Shown in pieces: positions 43,227 to 55,274 of a DNA stretch of 64,000 nt. The stretch is from Pinus tabuliformis (Eukaryota > Streptophyta > Pinopsida > Pinales > Pinaceae): NCBI GenBank assembly GCA_031772625.1, contig CM062815.1, positions 602,504,505-602,568,504 on the forward strand, in the 5' to 3' direction. Each line of letters opens with the position of its first letter. Position 1 is the stretch's first letter. The notes beneath the pieces were generated by a model. That model searched no databases. It was not told the DNA's origin and worked only from the letters and a program-made list of their open reading frames with translations. A program made the translations under genes and the position numbers.

Positions 43227-45431
43227 AGCATTGATGGAAACACAAGTACCCCCCTTGTGATCATGACATCTCTTCATACTGCCTTCTCTCCCCCTTTGTC
43301 ATCAATGGCAAAGGGTAACTCCCCTTGAAAAACTATCATCCTCTGGACTTGTACACACCTCCACTCCCCCTTTCTACTTAGTTAGATAAGAGAAAGAGTA
43401 TAATGAGAACTTGGGACAATTCCAAGCTTTTGGCGGAGATACTCAAATGCTTCACGAGGTAATAGTTTGGTAAATATGTCAGCAATTTGTGCCTTTGCAC
43501 CAACATATTCAAGCTTGATATTCTTTTCGGCAACCTACTCTCTAACGAAATTCTATTTTATCGGAATGTGATTCGTTTTGGAATGAATCACAAGATTCTT
43601 GAAGATACTGATGACACTAGTGTTATTGCATAAGATGGGAATAGGCTCATCAAACTTGACTTGAAGATATTGCAAAGTTTTCTTCATCTGGAGAACTTGA
43701 GTACAACAAGATGATGTCGCGATATATTCTTCTTCCAATGTGGATAATGAGATTGAAGACTATTTTTTACTTAACCATGAAACAAGGGAACCACCTAGAT
43801 AGAATGATGCTTTGCTGGTACTCTTTCAATCATCAACACTTCCAGCCCAATCTGCATCTATATAATATTGGATAACTAGATCATTTCCTTTGGGATACCA
43901 TAAACCATATTCTATTGTGCCCTTAAGATATTGACGAATTTTTTTGACAGCAACAATATGAGATTCTTTTGGTGCTGCTTGAAATATTGCTACTTGTCCA
44001 ATTGCCCGCATTAAAACTGGCCGAGAATCTATCACATATACAATACTTCCAATCACATATATATATACAACCTCTGGTCCACATCCTTTGACGAATCTTC
44101 TAAACTTAACTTGCAACCTGTTACCATTAGGGTAAGTACAGGCTTGCAATCTTCCATCTTGAATTTATTTAGCATTTCCTTGATGTTTGATATATAAATA
44201 TTCCTTTATCCTATTGAGATATCTGAAACCCTAAAAAGTATGTCAGCTCTCCAGGTAGAGACATTTCAAATTTAGCTTGCATATTTGTGGCAATTGTTTT
44301 ACTTAATTTGTTATCATTGCTTCGAAAGATTATATCATCCACATATACCTCGATAATTGTTAGGTTATATTGATCCACTTTTAGATAGATATTGTTGTCA
44401 AAACTTCTTTTATCCAATCCTTGTTGATGTAGATATCCATCAAGATGAGCATACCAAGCTCAAGGAACTTGTTTGAGACCATATAGTGCCTTCTTTAATC
44501 TACAAACGTAGTCTTCCTTGTCAGAGAGAAGCAAAGCTTCTGGTTGTTCAAAGTAAACTTCTTCTTCCAATTCCCCATTTAGAAAGGCTGACTTAACATC
44601 CATTTCATACACCTTGATTTTTCTCGAGCATGCATAAGTGAGAAACATCCTGATAACTTCCATTCTGGCAATGAGAGAAAATGTTTCTTCAAAATCAATT
44701 CCCTCTACTTGTGCATATCCTTTGCAGACTAATCTTGCTTTATTCCTGGCAACTTGTCCATTCTCATTCAATTTTTTTTTGACGACCAATTTAGTTCCAA
44801 TAAAATTTTTATCGTTTGGCCATGGAACCAATTCCCAAGTGTCATTCTTCTTAATTCGATCCAATTCTTCATTCATAGCTGCTACCCAGTGTTCATCTTG
44901 ACTAGCTTCCTCAAAATTTCTAGGCTCAAAAGTTGCTAAAAGAGCAAGCTGGGCTTCTTGTGATGAACAAAGCTCTCAACTTCTTCTGGTTCTAATTCCT
45001 TAATTTATATGTCCCATTCATTTGTGCCATAACCAACTTTCATATTATTTTTCCAAAAATCACCCTTTAGGTGTTTCATCCAAAATGTATATGTCATTTG
45101 GAGCTCTGTTTGCTGTAGCCACAATTTTTCCGAATTTTCCTTTCCTGATTTCACATTTCTTAGAGTTGAATAACATCATGTGTCCTTCATCACACATCTA
45201 TCCAATGTTGAGTAGATTATGATTCATATTTTCAACCAACAACACATCCTTCGCTAATGCATCCTTGCTTCCAAGTGTGACCATGCCTTCTCCTATAACG
45301 TTTGTAGACCCGTCATTTCCAAAAGACATTATTCCGTCCTTCTTTTCCTTCAAGGATATGAACTTATTTTTATATCTAGTCACATGCATTGAGAAACCAT
45401 TGTCAACATACCAAACGTTTCTATTTATTTG
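43227..45431 (-). pseudogene. Extra partial Copia internal copy (GAG-pre-integrase, RT, RNase H)
   Basis: On the minus strand, in order: a GAG-pre-integrase/protease-linked piece (45389-45198, LVENMNHNLL), RT (44876-44211, ending in an intact YVDD box within EVYVDDIIF), RT tail (44149-43826, YLKGTIEYGLWYP) and RNase H (43738-43553, EEEYIATSSCCTQ). About 1 kb covering integrase, present in the neighbouring copy, is deleted at about 45003-45012 with a short shared AATTTAT at the join. The copy stops at 45431, where it runs into partial LTR sequence. There are many stops. Confidence 0.83.
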
Positions 45432-45882
45432 AAGCTCATGAGGGCCAAAAAATTACAATGGTCTTCTCACAAGATAGTTCGTTAAAAGTACTTACATGAA
45501 TAGGATATGAGGGTCACAATTTATAGAAATGACTTGAGTTGGGAGGGGCTTCAACAAGTGAAAGTTTGAGGGATTTTAGGAGCTTAAAAATTTATTAATT
45601 ATTGACTATTCAATGACCACAACCAATGATGAGTGCCATTCCACAACCCCATGGGGTTTTAGCCCATTAACTCGGGTTACTAACTTCAAACACGAATATC
45701 TCTTAAACCATGAAGCATTACGTGGTGTGCCATATATAAATGAAAACATCGCGACGATTAGAATGCATCTAGAAGATATTTGACTCAGAATAGAGTAAGT
45801 TGTCAAGTCAAAATTCCCGTGCAAGATCGGGGTAAACCCTGGTGTTTCTTAGGTTGACATCAGTGACAACCACTTATCAACA
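45432..45882 (-). repeat. Extra partial Copia LTR
   Basis: It is about 450 bp matching the end of both outer LTRs (40371-43214 without its insert, and 62438-62885), ending CACTTATCAACA. It has no TSD of its own. The join at 45431 pairs it with internal sequence at a short shared TTGA. Confidence 0.83.
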
Positions 45883-45894
45883 ATATTCCCCTTT

Positions 45895-48800
45895 GGCATT
45901 GATGGCAACACAAGTACTCCCCCTACGATCATGACATCTCTTACTATTGCCTTCTCTCCCCCTTTGTCATCAATGGAAAATGGTAACTCCCCCTGAAAAA
46001 CTATCATCCTCCAAACCTGTACACACCTCCACACACCCCTTTCTACTTAGTTAGATAAGAGAAAGAGTCTAATGAGAACTTGGGAGAATTCCAAGATTTT
46101 GGCAGAGATACTCAAATGCTTCACGAGGTAATAGTTTGGTAAATATGTCAGCAATTTGTTCCTTTGTGCTAACATATTCAAGATTGATATTCTTTTCTAC
46201 AACCTACTCTCTAACGAAATGATATTTTATCAAAATGTGATTTGTTTTGGATTGAATCACAAGATTCTTGGAGATACTGATGGCACTATTGTTATTACAG
46301 AAGATGGGAATAGGCTCATCAAACTTGAATTGAATATATTGCAAAGTTTGTTTCATCTAGAGAACTTGAGTACAATAAGCTGCCATCACGATATATTCTT
46401 CTTTCGCTGTGGATAACACGATTGAAGACTGATTTTCACTTAACCATGAAACAAGGAAACGACCTATATAGAATCATGCTCCACTGGTACTCTTTCGATC
46501 ATCAACACTTCCAGCCCAATCTGCATCTGCATAAGATTGGATAACTAGTTCATTTCCTTTGGGATACCATAAACCATATTCTGTTGTGCCCTTAAGATAT
46601 TGAAGAATTTTTTTGACGACAATAATATGAGATTCTTTTGGTGCTGCTTGAAATCTTGCTACTTGTCCAACTGCTTGCATTACATCTGGCCGAGAATCTA
46701 GCACATATAGAAGACTGCCAATCATAGATATATACAATCTCTGGTCCACATCCTTTGACGAATCTTCTAAACTTAACTTGCAACCTGTTACCATTGGCGT
46801 AAGTACAGGCTTGCAATCTTCCATCTTGAATTTCTTGAGCATTTCCTTGATGTTTGATATATAAATATTCCTTTATCCTATTGAGATATATGAAGCCCTA
46901 AAAAGTATGTCAACTCGCCAAGTAGAGACATTTTAAATTTACTTTGTATATTTGTGGCAATTTTTTTTCTTAATCTATCATCATTGCTTCCAAAGATTAT
47001 ATCATCCACATATACCTCGATAATTTTTAGGTTATATTGATCCACTTTTAATAGAGATTGATGTCAGTTCTTCCTTTCTTCAATCCTTGTTGATGTAGAT
47101 ATCCATCAAGACGAGCATACCAGCTTGTTTGAGACCATATAATGCCTTCTTTAATCTACAAACATAGTCTCCTTGTCAAAGAGAAGAAAACCTTTGGGTT
47201 GTTCAAAGTAAACTTCTTCTTCCAATTCCCCAGTTAAAAAGGATGACTTAACATCCATTTGGTACACCTTGATTTTTCTTGAGCATGCATAAGCAAGAAA
47301 CATCTTGATAGCTTCCATTCTGGCAACAAGAGAAAATGTTTCTTCAAAATCAATTCCTTCTACTTGTGCATATCCTTTGTAGACTAATCTTGCTTTATTC
47401 CTGGTAACCTATCCATCCTCATTCAATTTGTTTTTGAAGACCCATTTAGTTCCAATAACATTTTTATTGTTTGGCCATGGAACCAATTCCCAAGTGTCTT
47501 TCTTCTCAATTTGATCTAGTTCTTCATTCGTAGCTGCTACCCAGTGTTCATCTTGAATAGCTTCCTCAAAATTGCTAGGCTCAAAAGTTGCTAAAAGAGC
47601 AAGGTGGGCTTGTTGTGATGAAAAAATCTATCAACTTCTTCTGGTTCTAGTTCTTTAATTTATGTTGTCGATGATTTGATTGACAGATGATTATTTTGAC
47701 ACCATTCTTTCAAAACTTTTGGACAAGTTTCTCGTACATCCTGCTGATTATTTTTTATTTCCTCTTGGTTGATTGTTGTTTCCTTATTTGATTGGTCTTT
47801 TTCTGGAGCTTCTTCTTCACCCTTCACAGATTCTACCTCAAGCCCCTCAGATATGATCTCATTGTTATCCTTTGGAACATAGTCTCTATCAAAAGTAACA
47901 TTTATGATTTCAACTATTTGTTTTTTCCTTAAATGGTAGCATCTATATGTCTTTATTTTGCGTGAATAACCAACGAAAATACCTTCGTCAACACAAGCAT
48001 TGAACTTGCCCAATTTTTGGTCTTCTCTTTTTATGTAGCATTTACTTCCAAATATTTTGAATTATTTGACGTTAGCCGGTCTTCCCTTCCATAGTTCATA
48101 CGGAGTCATGTTACAATTGTTCCCGAGTAGACCTCTATTTATAATGAATATCGCTGTATTAATTGCTTGAACCTAGAATTTATCATCCCATTTTGAGTCA
48201 TTTAACATTGTTCTAGCCATTTCCTATACTGTTCTGTCTTTTCTTTGAGAAACTCCATTCTACTGTGGTGTTCTGGATGTTGAGAATTTCCTTCTTATTC
48301 CATTTTCGTCACAGTATTGCTGAAACCATTTGGACGTGAATTATTCACCATTATCTGATCTCAAACTTTTTCTTTGAGAAGTTGACGGCTATCATTCTGG
48401 TGTAATCATCTATCTTTAGCATAAAGTATAATTTACCGTCGAAACCTTTTGTTCTCATAGGAGCACATAGATAAATATGTACTAATTCCAATAGACGTGA
48501 TGCTAAGTGTACCTTTGTCTTGAACTCAACTTTTTTCTATTTTCCGTGCCAACAAGATTCACATATTGTATTGGTAGGTTTCGAAATTTTAGGCATTTCT
48601 CTTACTACTTCCTTTTTGCTGATCTTAACAAAATTCTCGAAATTTATATGTCCCATTCGTTTGTGCCATAACCAACTTTCATATTCTTTTGCCAAAAAGC
48701 ACCCTTTAGGTGTTTCATCTGAAATTCATATGTCATTTGGAGCTCTGCTTGCTGTAGGCACAATTTTTCCAAATTTTCCTTTCCTGATTTCACATTTATT

Positions 48801-49080
48801 AGAGTTGAATAACATCATGAGTCCTTAATCACACATATATCCAACACTGAGTAGATTGTGATTCATATTTTCAACCAACAACACATCCTTTGCTAATGCA
48901 TCCTTACTTCCAAGTGTGACCATACCTGCTCCTATAACGTTTGAAGACCTGTCATTTCCAAGAGACACTATTCCATCCTTCTTTTCTTTCAAGGATATGA
49001 ACTTATTTTCATCTCCAGTCATATGCGTTGAGCAACCACTGTCAACATATGAAACATTTCTGTTGCTTTGAGCCTTGAGA
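45895..49080 (-). pseudogene. 47-kb Copia pol: protease-linked, integrase, RT, RNase H
   Basis: On the minus strand the order is GAG-pre-integrase (49022-48825), an integrase region (about 48640-48020, recognisable by reading through stops), the integrase-RT linker (48013-47660, GIFVGYSRKIKTYRCY), RT (about 47640-46900, frameshifted), RT tail (46842-46474, QYLKGTTEYGLWYPKG and ADADWAGSVDDRKSTSG) and RNase H (about 46440-46200). The frame is broken repeatedly. This copy retains the integrase segment lost from the 43227-45431 copy. Confidence 0.83.
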
Positions 49081-50960
49081 GTGATAACACATTTTTCAGT
49101 CTTCTTTTTCCATTATAATTTTTCATTCTATTTTTGCGATAATTCCTTTGAAGAGGTTCCAAATTTGCAATCTTTAGCCAAATGTCCAAAATTGTTACAT
49201 TTGTAACATTCGACATCATCTCTCAAATGAACAAATATGTTAATATTCTACTCAGTTTTGGAATATCCATTTCTGAAAGATCTCCTGGAACTATATTCAT
49301 TCCAAACATACGTGTGACATTCTACAGCTGTATGTCCAAACCTTCCACATAAATAACAATGACCATAAAAGATAGTTTGATACCTGGGAAGAAATCTTCT
49401 TCGAGGAATTGTTTTCCATGGTTCTTCCTGCGAGTCTTGATCTCTTGATTTCATTGAGAGATCTACCTGCTTGGTATATTTTGCATATCCATCTTCTTTT
49501 GTTGTCATAGAAGGACTTGACTCCTTTTTGGATTTTTCTTTGTAATCAAGACCACTCTTGTCACTGCATGATCACTGATTTTTTATGAGTTCTTCCAATG
49601 TCTTTGAGATTTTGGCGTAGTTTTGATGAGCTTTCCCATTTTTTACTTCCTTTCGTAGAGAGAATATTTCAGCTTCCAATGCCTCTCTTTCCTTGTTGCT
49701 TTCCTTTAATTATTTCCTGAGCGATTCTTCAATTCGTTGGTATTCTTCAACCTTGATTTTTTGATTTAGGACATGTCCCCTTTCTATCTTTAATTCATCT
49801 TAAAGAGTGTTGACATGCTTCTCTTCAACCTTGAGCTCTTTGATAACCCTGAACACTTTGTTTTGAAATTCAACCTCAGTCATCTCTTCTTCTCCTTCTT
49901 CATTAGGTGCCTCTTGCTTATTGTGCTTGGACATAAACAATACTCTTCCATTGATTTCTTATTCATTATCACTGCCTTCATTAGATGATGAGCTATCTTC
50001 TTCGGAGAAGAAACTCTTCCTAAACCATTTCTTCTTGCCTTGCTTTTTGTACTTCCTAGGACCTTTCTTTCCCTTTGTAATGACCTAATTTTTGTGAGGA
50101 CACTTGGCTACAAAATTCCCAACCTCACCACAATCAAAACATATTAATGGAATTTTACCTTTAAATTTTCTCATACATGTTCTCATTTTCCGCGTGAAGT
50201 AGGCAATTCTTTATTTGAAAATTCTTCTTCATCTTCTTCCTTTTCTTCATCCTTACAGCTCCAGGTTTTTGCTTTCAGAGTCTATTTGTCCTTACTAGTC
50301 TTCTTGGATGTGGAAAATGTTGTTTCTAAGTGAGATGTGTCATCCTCTTCTTCAATCCTCATTTCATATGACGTAAGAATTCCATGCAATTCATCTATGC
50401 TAAGATTGGTTAGATTCGATCTATCTTCCAAGACAGACACTTTTGGGTTGAATCTTGTTGGTAAGCATCTAAGGATCTTTCAGAAAATAATTTTTTTGTT
50501 GATAGGTTCTCCCAAACCTTCCAATGTATTTTCTACTTCATCAACATGATGAAAGTATGCAACAATATCTTCATCTTCCTTCATTCTGAGTTGCTTAGAA
50601 TTTTCCCTGAAAATTTGAAGTTTTTCTTCTTTCACCTATGAGTCACCTGCATACATATTCTCAAGATTTCCCCATACCTATTTAGATGTTTTGCAATTCA
50701 ATACCATAAGATAGACAGATTCGATAAGCCCATTGATAATAAGATCTTTAAACTTTGCATCATATACCATATTTTCTTACCTTGTTCATCCGGGGTCAAT
50801 GTGAAGCCTTTTTTCAACGATTTCACATACTTTGTATCCTTGTGCTGACAAATGAACCTCCATTCTTCCACTCCATAGTGCATAGCTATTTACATTGAAC
50901 AAAGGAACTCTATTCTTGGTGTATTCCATGATCTCCTTCTAGTTATTAGACTACTATTGA
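49081..50960 (-). pseudogene. 47-kb Copia gag with several zinc knuckles
   Basis: On the minus strand the N-terminal part (50960-50300) reads as a UBN2-type Copia gag (an EEWRFICQHKDTKYV block in 50883-50698). It is followed by Asp/Glu/Lys-rich linker, a knuckle CFDCGEVGNFVAKC near 50130-50090 in which the usual His is Asn, and two more, CYLCGRFGHTAVEC at about 49360-49315 and a CYKC-type near 49200. Stops and frameshifts are frequent. Gag packages the element RNA; this copy is not functional. Confidence 0.78.
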
Positions 50961-50969
50961 AGGAACCAA

Positions 50970-50983
50970 GATCTGATTCCAAT
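50970..50983 (-). promoter_or_regulatory. 47-kb Copia primer-binding site, degenerate
   Basis: On the minus strand, directly after the LTR, the sequence reads ATTGGAATCAGATC. It is two changes from the initiator-Met site ATTGGTATCAGAGC. Confidence 0.75.
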
Positions 50984-51259
50984 TGTTGGAAATACTGAGA
51001 GGGGAGGCAAATCAGTACTCATTAGAAATTGGCACTTTTAAATATTTTTAGAGCATTAGTTAATCTTCAATTATTATTAATATTTATCAAGTAACAATAG
51101 TAAACAAAAGAACACAATAGGCACAAGAATTTTAGGTGGAAAACCCCCTCCAGTTCAAAAACCACCGAATGCTTTTCTAATAAATTCTTTAATCTTTAGC
51201 CCCAACTGAAATGAAAGTTACAACTTCCTAGAATTCTAGAAAAGCATTCTTCTCTAAAT
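50984..51259 (-). repeat. 47-kb Copia 5' LTR, piece 1
   Basis: It starts TGTTGGAAATACTGAGAGG and aligns with 15848-16125. It is interrupted at 51259 by the gag-only element. Confidence 0.87.
51255..51259. repeat. Imperfect TSD TAAAT / CAAAT, left copy
   Basis: TAAAT precedes the element at 51260 and CAAAT follows it at 61059-61063. One base differs, as may happen in old DNA. Confidence 0.6.
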
Positions 51260-53362
51260 TGATGAGCCCCAAAAATGTACAATTATTTGGGCTCATTCAA
51301 CCTCCTAATTTGGCTTAGTCCACCATTCTCATTTGTTTATTGCATGTTTTTGATTATTTTTATGTTGATAGAGTGAATTTGGTTAGTCATTATGCCAACA
51401 AGTCTAATGGGTGCTTTGTGTAGCCTTTTTGGTCAACTTGGAGACAAAATTGAAGGTCTTAATGAGCACTTGGCAGCCAAATTCGTGGGAGAACAAGCTA
51501 GAGGATTTGTAGGAAGGTGTCCCCCTCATTTATGGGCCCTTACCTCGAATTCTCCACCATCAGCTCAAAGTTCAAAGGCCACCAAATCAATGAGCACAAG
51601 GGCAGCCAAGCAAGTCAAGTAGGACTGCTGTTAACTACAAGTCTTGGGCAGCCAAGTCCCTAAATTTTAGGAGGACTGTTGGGTCCTCAAATTGTATAAA
51701 TAAGAAGGCTTAGGGCCTGATTTGGGGTTAGCTAGTGGGTAGTCATTTTTGTAGCTAGTAGTTAGTCAATTTGGTTTTTGCTCTTTGTAAGCCAGTTTTG
51801 GCATGACATTAGATTTTTGATTATGAATAAAGGCAAGCAAATTCGGATCTAACTCTGAGTTTCTAAGGGAGGTATAGCTCTCAGGTTAGGGCCCAACCTG
51901 AGAGCAATAGACCTCCTCTGTTTTGTAGTGTTATTTGCCTTTCCTTCCAGCACTTTGTTTCTTTCCTTTGACATGCAATTCGAAAATACAATTTGCTGAT
52001 TTGGTTTTTATGTGATTAAGTAGGATTAGCTTATGGTTAGATTTCTTTCAGTTGCTTAGATCAGAATAGGAGAGTTGTAACTCATTGGAGCTCCAGAAAA
52101 GGTTGAGAGGACCTCACTGCCATCTCTGTTAGAGACTAGGGTGCAGTCTGAACCAACCACCAAAAAAAACGCAATCTTTTCACTTCCATGCAAGCTGCAA
52201 CATAGTCATTTTCGTTGAAGATCCATCCATGCACTTTTGATATTGAACCATACTTCTTTATTCCACTTCCATGCACGAGTTTCCTTCACAATTTACATTG
52301 CTGTTCACCGAGTTTATATCACAAGTAGCTTAGGTTAATGAACTTTCATTTTTGGTGACAATCATAAGCAATTTGTTTCATTTACACTGCTCCACATCAT
52401 TCCACTTCCTTCCTCTTCTTGTCAACCACACCTCAAGTCACCTTCTCGACCTCTGTTCAGCTCGTTCACCTTCCAACTCTTTCATTGCCCACGTAGCTTC
52501 ATCTTTTTGACCTTTCGTTGATCCCATCCTTCTATCCACCAACCACTTCGTACACTCTTCCTCCACCATATTTCTCTGCCCCTGAGCCATCACCAGCTCC
52601 ATCTCCATCTGACCTATCCACCCATACCACTCCATCACTTCACCATCACCCAAACTTCCACTTACAGCACATCCTGTAGAATTTCACAGACTTCCTGTAG
52701 AAATCCCTGAGTTTCCTGTAGGATCCCCTGCAGACATCCTGTAGGAGCCTGCAAACTTGGTTGCCGAGCATCCAAACGTTGTAGACTTCTGTAGACTGAT
52801 GCTAAGGATCCCTTGGGACCTCTCCTAGCCCCCCCTAACCTTTCCCATGCTTTCCTTCCCTTCGAACTGCTCCTGCACAGTCAAACCCTAATCAAAAGCA
52901 CCATCACAATAAATCCAACCACTTAATGAAAAAATACAAAAACATGTCTTTTCAGATGCAAGTAGCTTAGATTCATGCATTTCAACTCACTGCAAGTAAT
53001 GGCATCATTGGTAGAAGTTTCATTCACATTTTTTGCATTGTAAGGGTCAAGCTAGTCAAATTAGGGTTTCTTAGGGTTTCCATGCTTTGTTGGCTTTCAG
53101 TTTCCTTTTTGCAAAGTAGGTTAGCTTCCTTCGAGATAGCTTTCGTCCATCACTCATAAAAGCTTCTTCTGAGAGCATATAGAAGTTGGCTTGAGCCCTA
53201 GCGGACTTGTGCCAGCTGACCAAGTGACAGCTGCGACAAGAGCTAGTACTTGTGCATACAGCACCGTCGCTTCCAAGTTTGTACGAACTACCGGGTTGAT
53301 AAAATTAGAGATAGGAAGCCCCAGGAGTTGTAGCATTATTGCTACAATACTGGAGCCCACCA
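51260..53362 (+). repeat. Gag-only element 5' LTR (2.10 kb)
   Basis: It starts TGATGAGCCCCAAAAATG and ends GGAGCCCACCA. It matches 58957-61058. It contains a cluster of TCCTGTAG(A/G)-type motifs at 52665-52750. Open frames within it (51392-51622 plus; 52438-52653 minus) occur in both LTRs but have no recognised motif. Confidence 0.92.
52665..52800. repeat. CCTGTAGA motif cluster, LTR
   Basis: Four copies of CCTGTAG within about 80 bases, two of them followed by AA (CATCCTGTAGAA, CTTCCTGTAGAA, TTCCTGTAGG, CATCCTGTAGG), plus CTGTAGAC variants. The reverse complement CTACAGGAA is scattered through the interior. The 3' LTR repeats the cluster at 60366-60500. Confidence 0.8.
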
Positions 53363-53368
53363 TATTTT

Positions 53369-53386
53369 TGGCGCCGTTGCCGGGGA
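53369..53386 (+). promoter_or_regulatory. Gag-only element primer-binding site, tRNA-Asp type
   Basis: TGGCGCCGTTGCCGGGGA begins six bases after the LTR. It is the well-known Asp-tRNA primer site of many plant Gypsy elements. Confidence 0.92.
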
Positions 53387-53474
53387 AGCGGCAGAGTATT
53401 GGTGATTGTTGCTATTCTTCTATTTTCTACTACAACTTTATGCTATGTAGTTTATTTCATTTCCCTTATCCAAT

Positions 53475-53725
53475 TTCATTTATGCAAAAGTAGATTAGCA
53501 TTTCTTGCTTTCATAGATTAGCATTTCAATTCCGCAATTTCATTTCTGCAAGTGTAGATTAGCATTTCAATTCCGCAATTTCATTTCTGCAAGTGTAGAT
53601 TAGCATTTCAATTTCGCAAGCGTAGCCTAGCATTTCATTCCTGCAATTTCATTTGAGCAAAATAGATTAGTCCTTTCCTGCTTTCATTTCAATTCCGCAT
53701 TTTCATTTCAGCAAGATAGTTAGTT
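53475..53725 (+). repeat. About 42-bp tandem repeats in leader
   Basis: About five imperfect units have the core AGATTAGCATTTCAATTCCG followed by CAATTTCATTTCTGCAAGTG. Two adjacent units are nearly identical and the outer ones are decayed. Confidence 0.8.
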
Positions 53726-53977
53726 GCAGTTCAATCTATTTTAGTTTTGCAGGTAGAAGTAGAAAAAAACAAAAATCAACCAAAAAGATTTCATTTCATG
53801 CTTTGTAGGAGTAGAGATAATTTAGAAAAATATTTGCACAACACCCCCCACTGCTTCACACAGCCAACCTTCTCTCTTCTTCGATGGCTGTGACTAAGAA
53901 GAACCCTTGGGTGGACATCAAGGCATATTTAAAGAACCTCTAGGGGAGAAGAAGAAGGAAACATTCCTCGGGAGAAA

Positions 53978-54373
53978 ATGGCTACAAGCAGAAATGTTGG
54001 GAGCAGTCCCTTGTCCAAAGATGAATTTGAAAATCAGATCGAAGATTTCAAGAGTGATATGAGGCAGTTTCTTGCCATGCAACTGGATACATTGCGGATC
54101 CAAAAGAAGCAAGAAGAAGCCAAGAGGGCTTTGGCCATTTTTTTTCCTAGGTGCACTAGAAAGCATCCTAGGAACGAATGTCCAATGCACTCCCTAGAAG
54201 TTTGTTTCATCTGTGAAGAATACCATCCTACAGATCAGTGCCCTTCCTTGCCTAGAATCAAAGCTGCATATCAAAGAGCCAAGGGAGCCACTGAATCACT
54301 CTATTACATGAACCAAAGTTGGCCGCATGGACCTAGATCTTACCAGCAGGAACTACAAGGGACCCTATTATGA
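53978..54373 (+). CDS. Gag-like protein, first frame (131 aa)
   Basis: The ATG at 53978 gives a short acidic/basic helix-rich start, then a Cys/His-rich segment (CTRKHPRNECPMH, CFICEEYHPTDQCPSLP) typical of gag proteins of plant Gypsy-related elements and presumably RNA-binding. The frame ends at 54373, but the protein appears to continue in a frame shifted by one base from 54327 (YKGPYYDPYQATF). A 1-base indel is the simplest cause; translational frameshifting is not excluded. A small upstream ATG frame at 53884-53943 is out of phase. Confidence 0.75.
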   Translation: MATSRNVGSSPLSKDEFENQIEDFKSDMRQFLAMQLDTLRIQKKQEEAKRALAIFFPRCTRKHPRNECPMHSLEVCFICEEYHPTDQCPSLPRIKAAYQRAKGATESLYYMNQSWPHGPRSYQQELQGTLL

Positions 54374-55097
54374 CCCCTATCAAGCCACTTTCATGCCTTC
54401 TTGGGGTCCCCCTGCTCATCCTTCCTGGTCTACACCTCCTCCTTGGTCATATTCTCCTTGTTCCTTCACTGATCCATATTATGCTCAGCCACAGCCTCAG
54501 TGGAATGCACCTTATCAGGAGTGGAGGCCCCAGTACAACTCTCATCCCGCTCATTTTCCTCCACCACCTGCTCATCCACAACCATCGCCTCCTCCTCCAC
54601 CAAGGCAACCCCAAATACCTACCCAACCACAATGCCATCCATCTCCATCTCAATTTCACACCTCCACTCAACTACCCGCACCATTTCCAAAGCCATACAA
54701 TGGAGCAGCTCAACCCCATTGCAAATCTGAGGCACAACATATGCAAACAACTCCTCTTGAGCTCAATGATCTTCACCATAGCTCAAGAAAAGCATTGCAA
54801 AAAAGAGATCATCTTGAAAGCATTGAAGGATCACATCCAGCAAAAGAAGATTCAAAAGAGGAGATCAAGGAACCATGGGCTGCACTTGATGAAGAGACAA
54901 GATTAGAATCAGAGATCCAGAGAGTTCCCTCATGGTTATCATCAAATCCTCCATGTATTCAAGAGGAAGATCAACAAAAAGAGGAAGATCAGAAGGTCAT
55001 GATAGAAGGTGACATGAAGAATGATCCAGATCAGCAAAAGAACCAAGGATATCAAAGCTATATTGAGATATGGTTTCAGAAGGTCACTAAGTTGTAG
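54327..55097 (+). CDS. Gag-like protein, Pro/Gln-rich continuation (256 aa)
   Basis: The first part is rich in Pro, Tyr, Trp and Gln (PPPWSYSP, PSPPPPPRQPQ). The second part is acidic (EEDQQKEEDQK) and ends TKL. It overlaps the preceding frame by 47 bases in another phase. Pro/Gln-rich linkers after a knuckle are common in gag-only elements. No enzyme domain follows. An overlapping frame at 54370-54906 is a shadow. Confidence 0.65.
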   Translation: MDLDLTSRNYKGPYYDPYQATFMPSWGPPAHPSWSTPPPWSYSPCSFTDPYYAQPQPQWNAPYQEWRPQYNSHPAHFPPPPAHPQPSPPPPPRQPQIPTQPQCHPSPSQFHTSTQLPAPFPKPYNGAAQPHCKSEAQHMQTTPLELNDLHHSSRKALQKRDHLESIEGSHPAKEDSKEEIKEPWAALDEETRLESEIQRVPSWLSSNPPCIQEEDQQKEEDQKVMIEGDMKNDPDQQKNQGYQSYIEIWFQKVTKL

Positions 55098-55274
55098 CAG
55101 TACTTTCTTCCTCAGCTCTGTTTGATCCCTTCAACGCCAGATCATTTGGTCTCTGAGATCTGGATACTTGTCCAAGCATGCATTTCGAGCCTTCACATCG
55201 TTTTTTCTCTAATCTCGATGTGCACATGGCTCCATTGGAAGTATTCTTATACTTGAAAATGATTTTGTTTTTCA

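Noticed and set aside
51392-51622. 76-codon plus-strand frame at the LTR start of the gag-only element, repeated at 59089-59319
   Set aside because: It is open in both copies with an ATG, but short and without motif. I judged it insufficient for a gene call, though it might merit a look with other copies.
52438-52653. Minus-strand 71-codon frame in the gag-only element LTR, repeated at 60135-60350
   Set aside because: It appears twice only because LTRs are copies. It has no recognised domain, and a minus-strand gene inside the LTR has no supporting signal.
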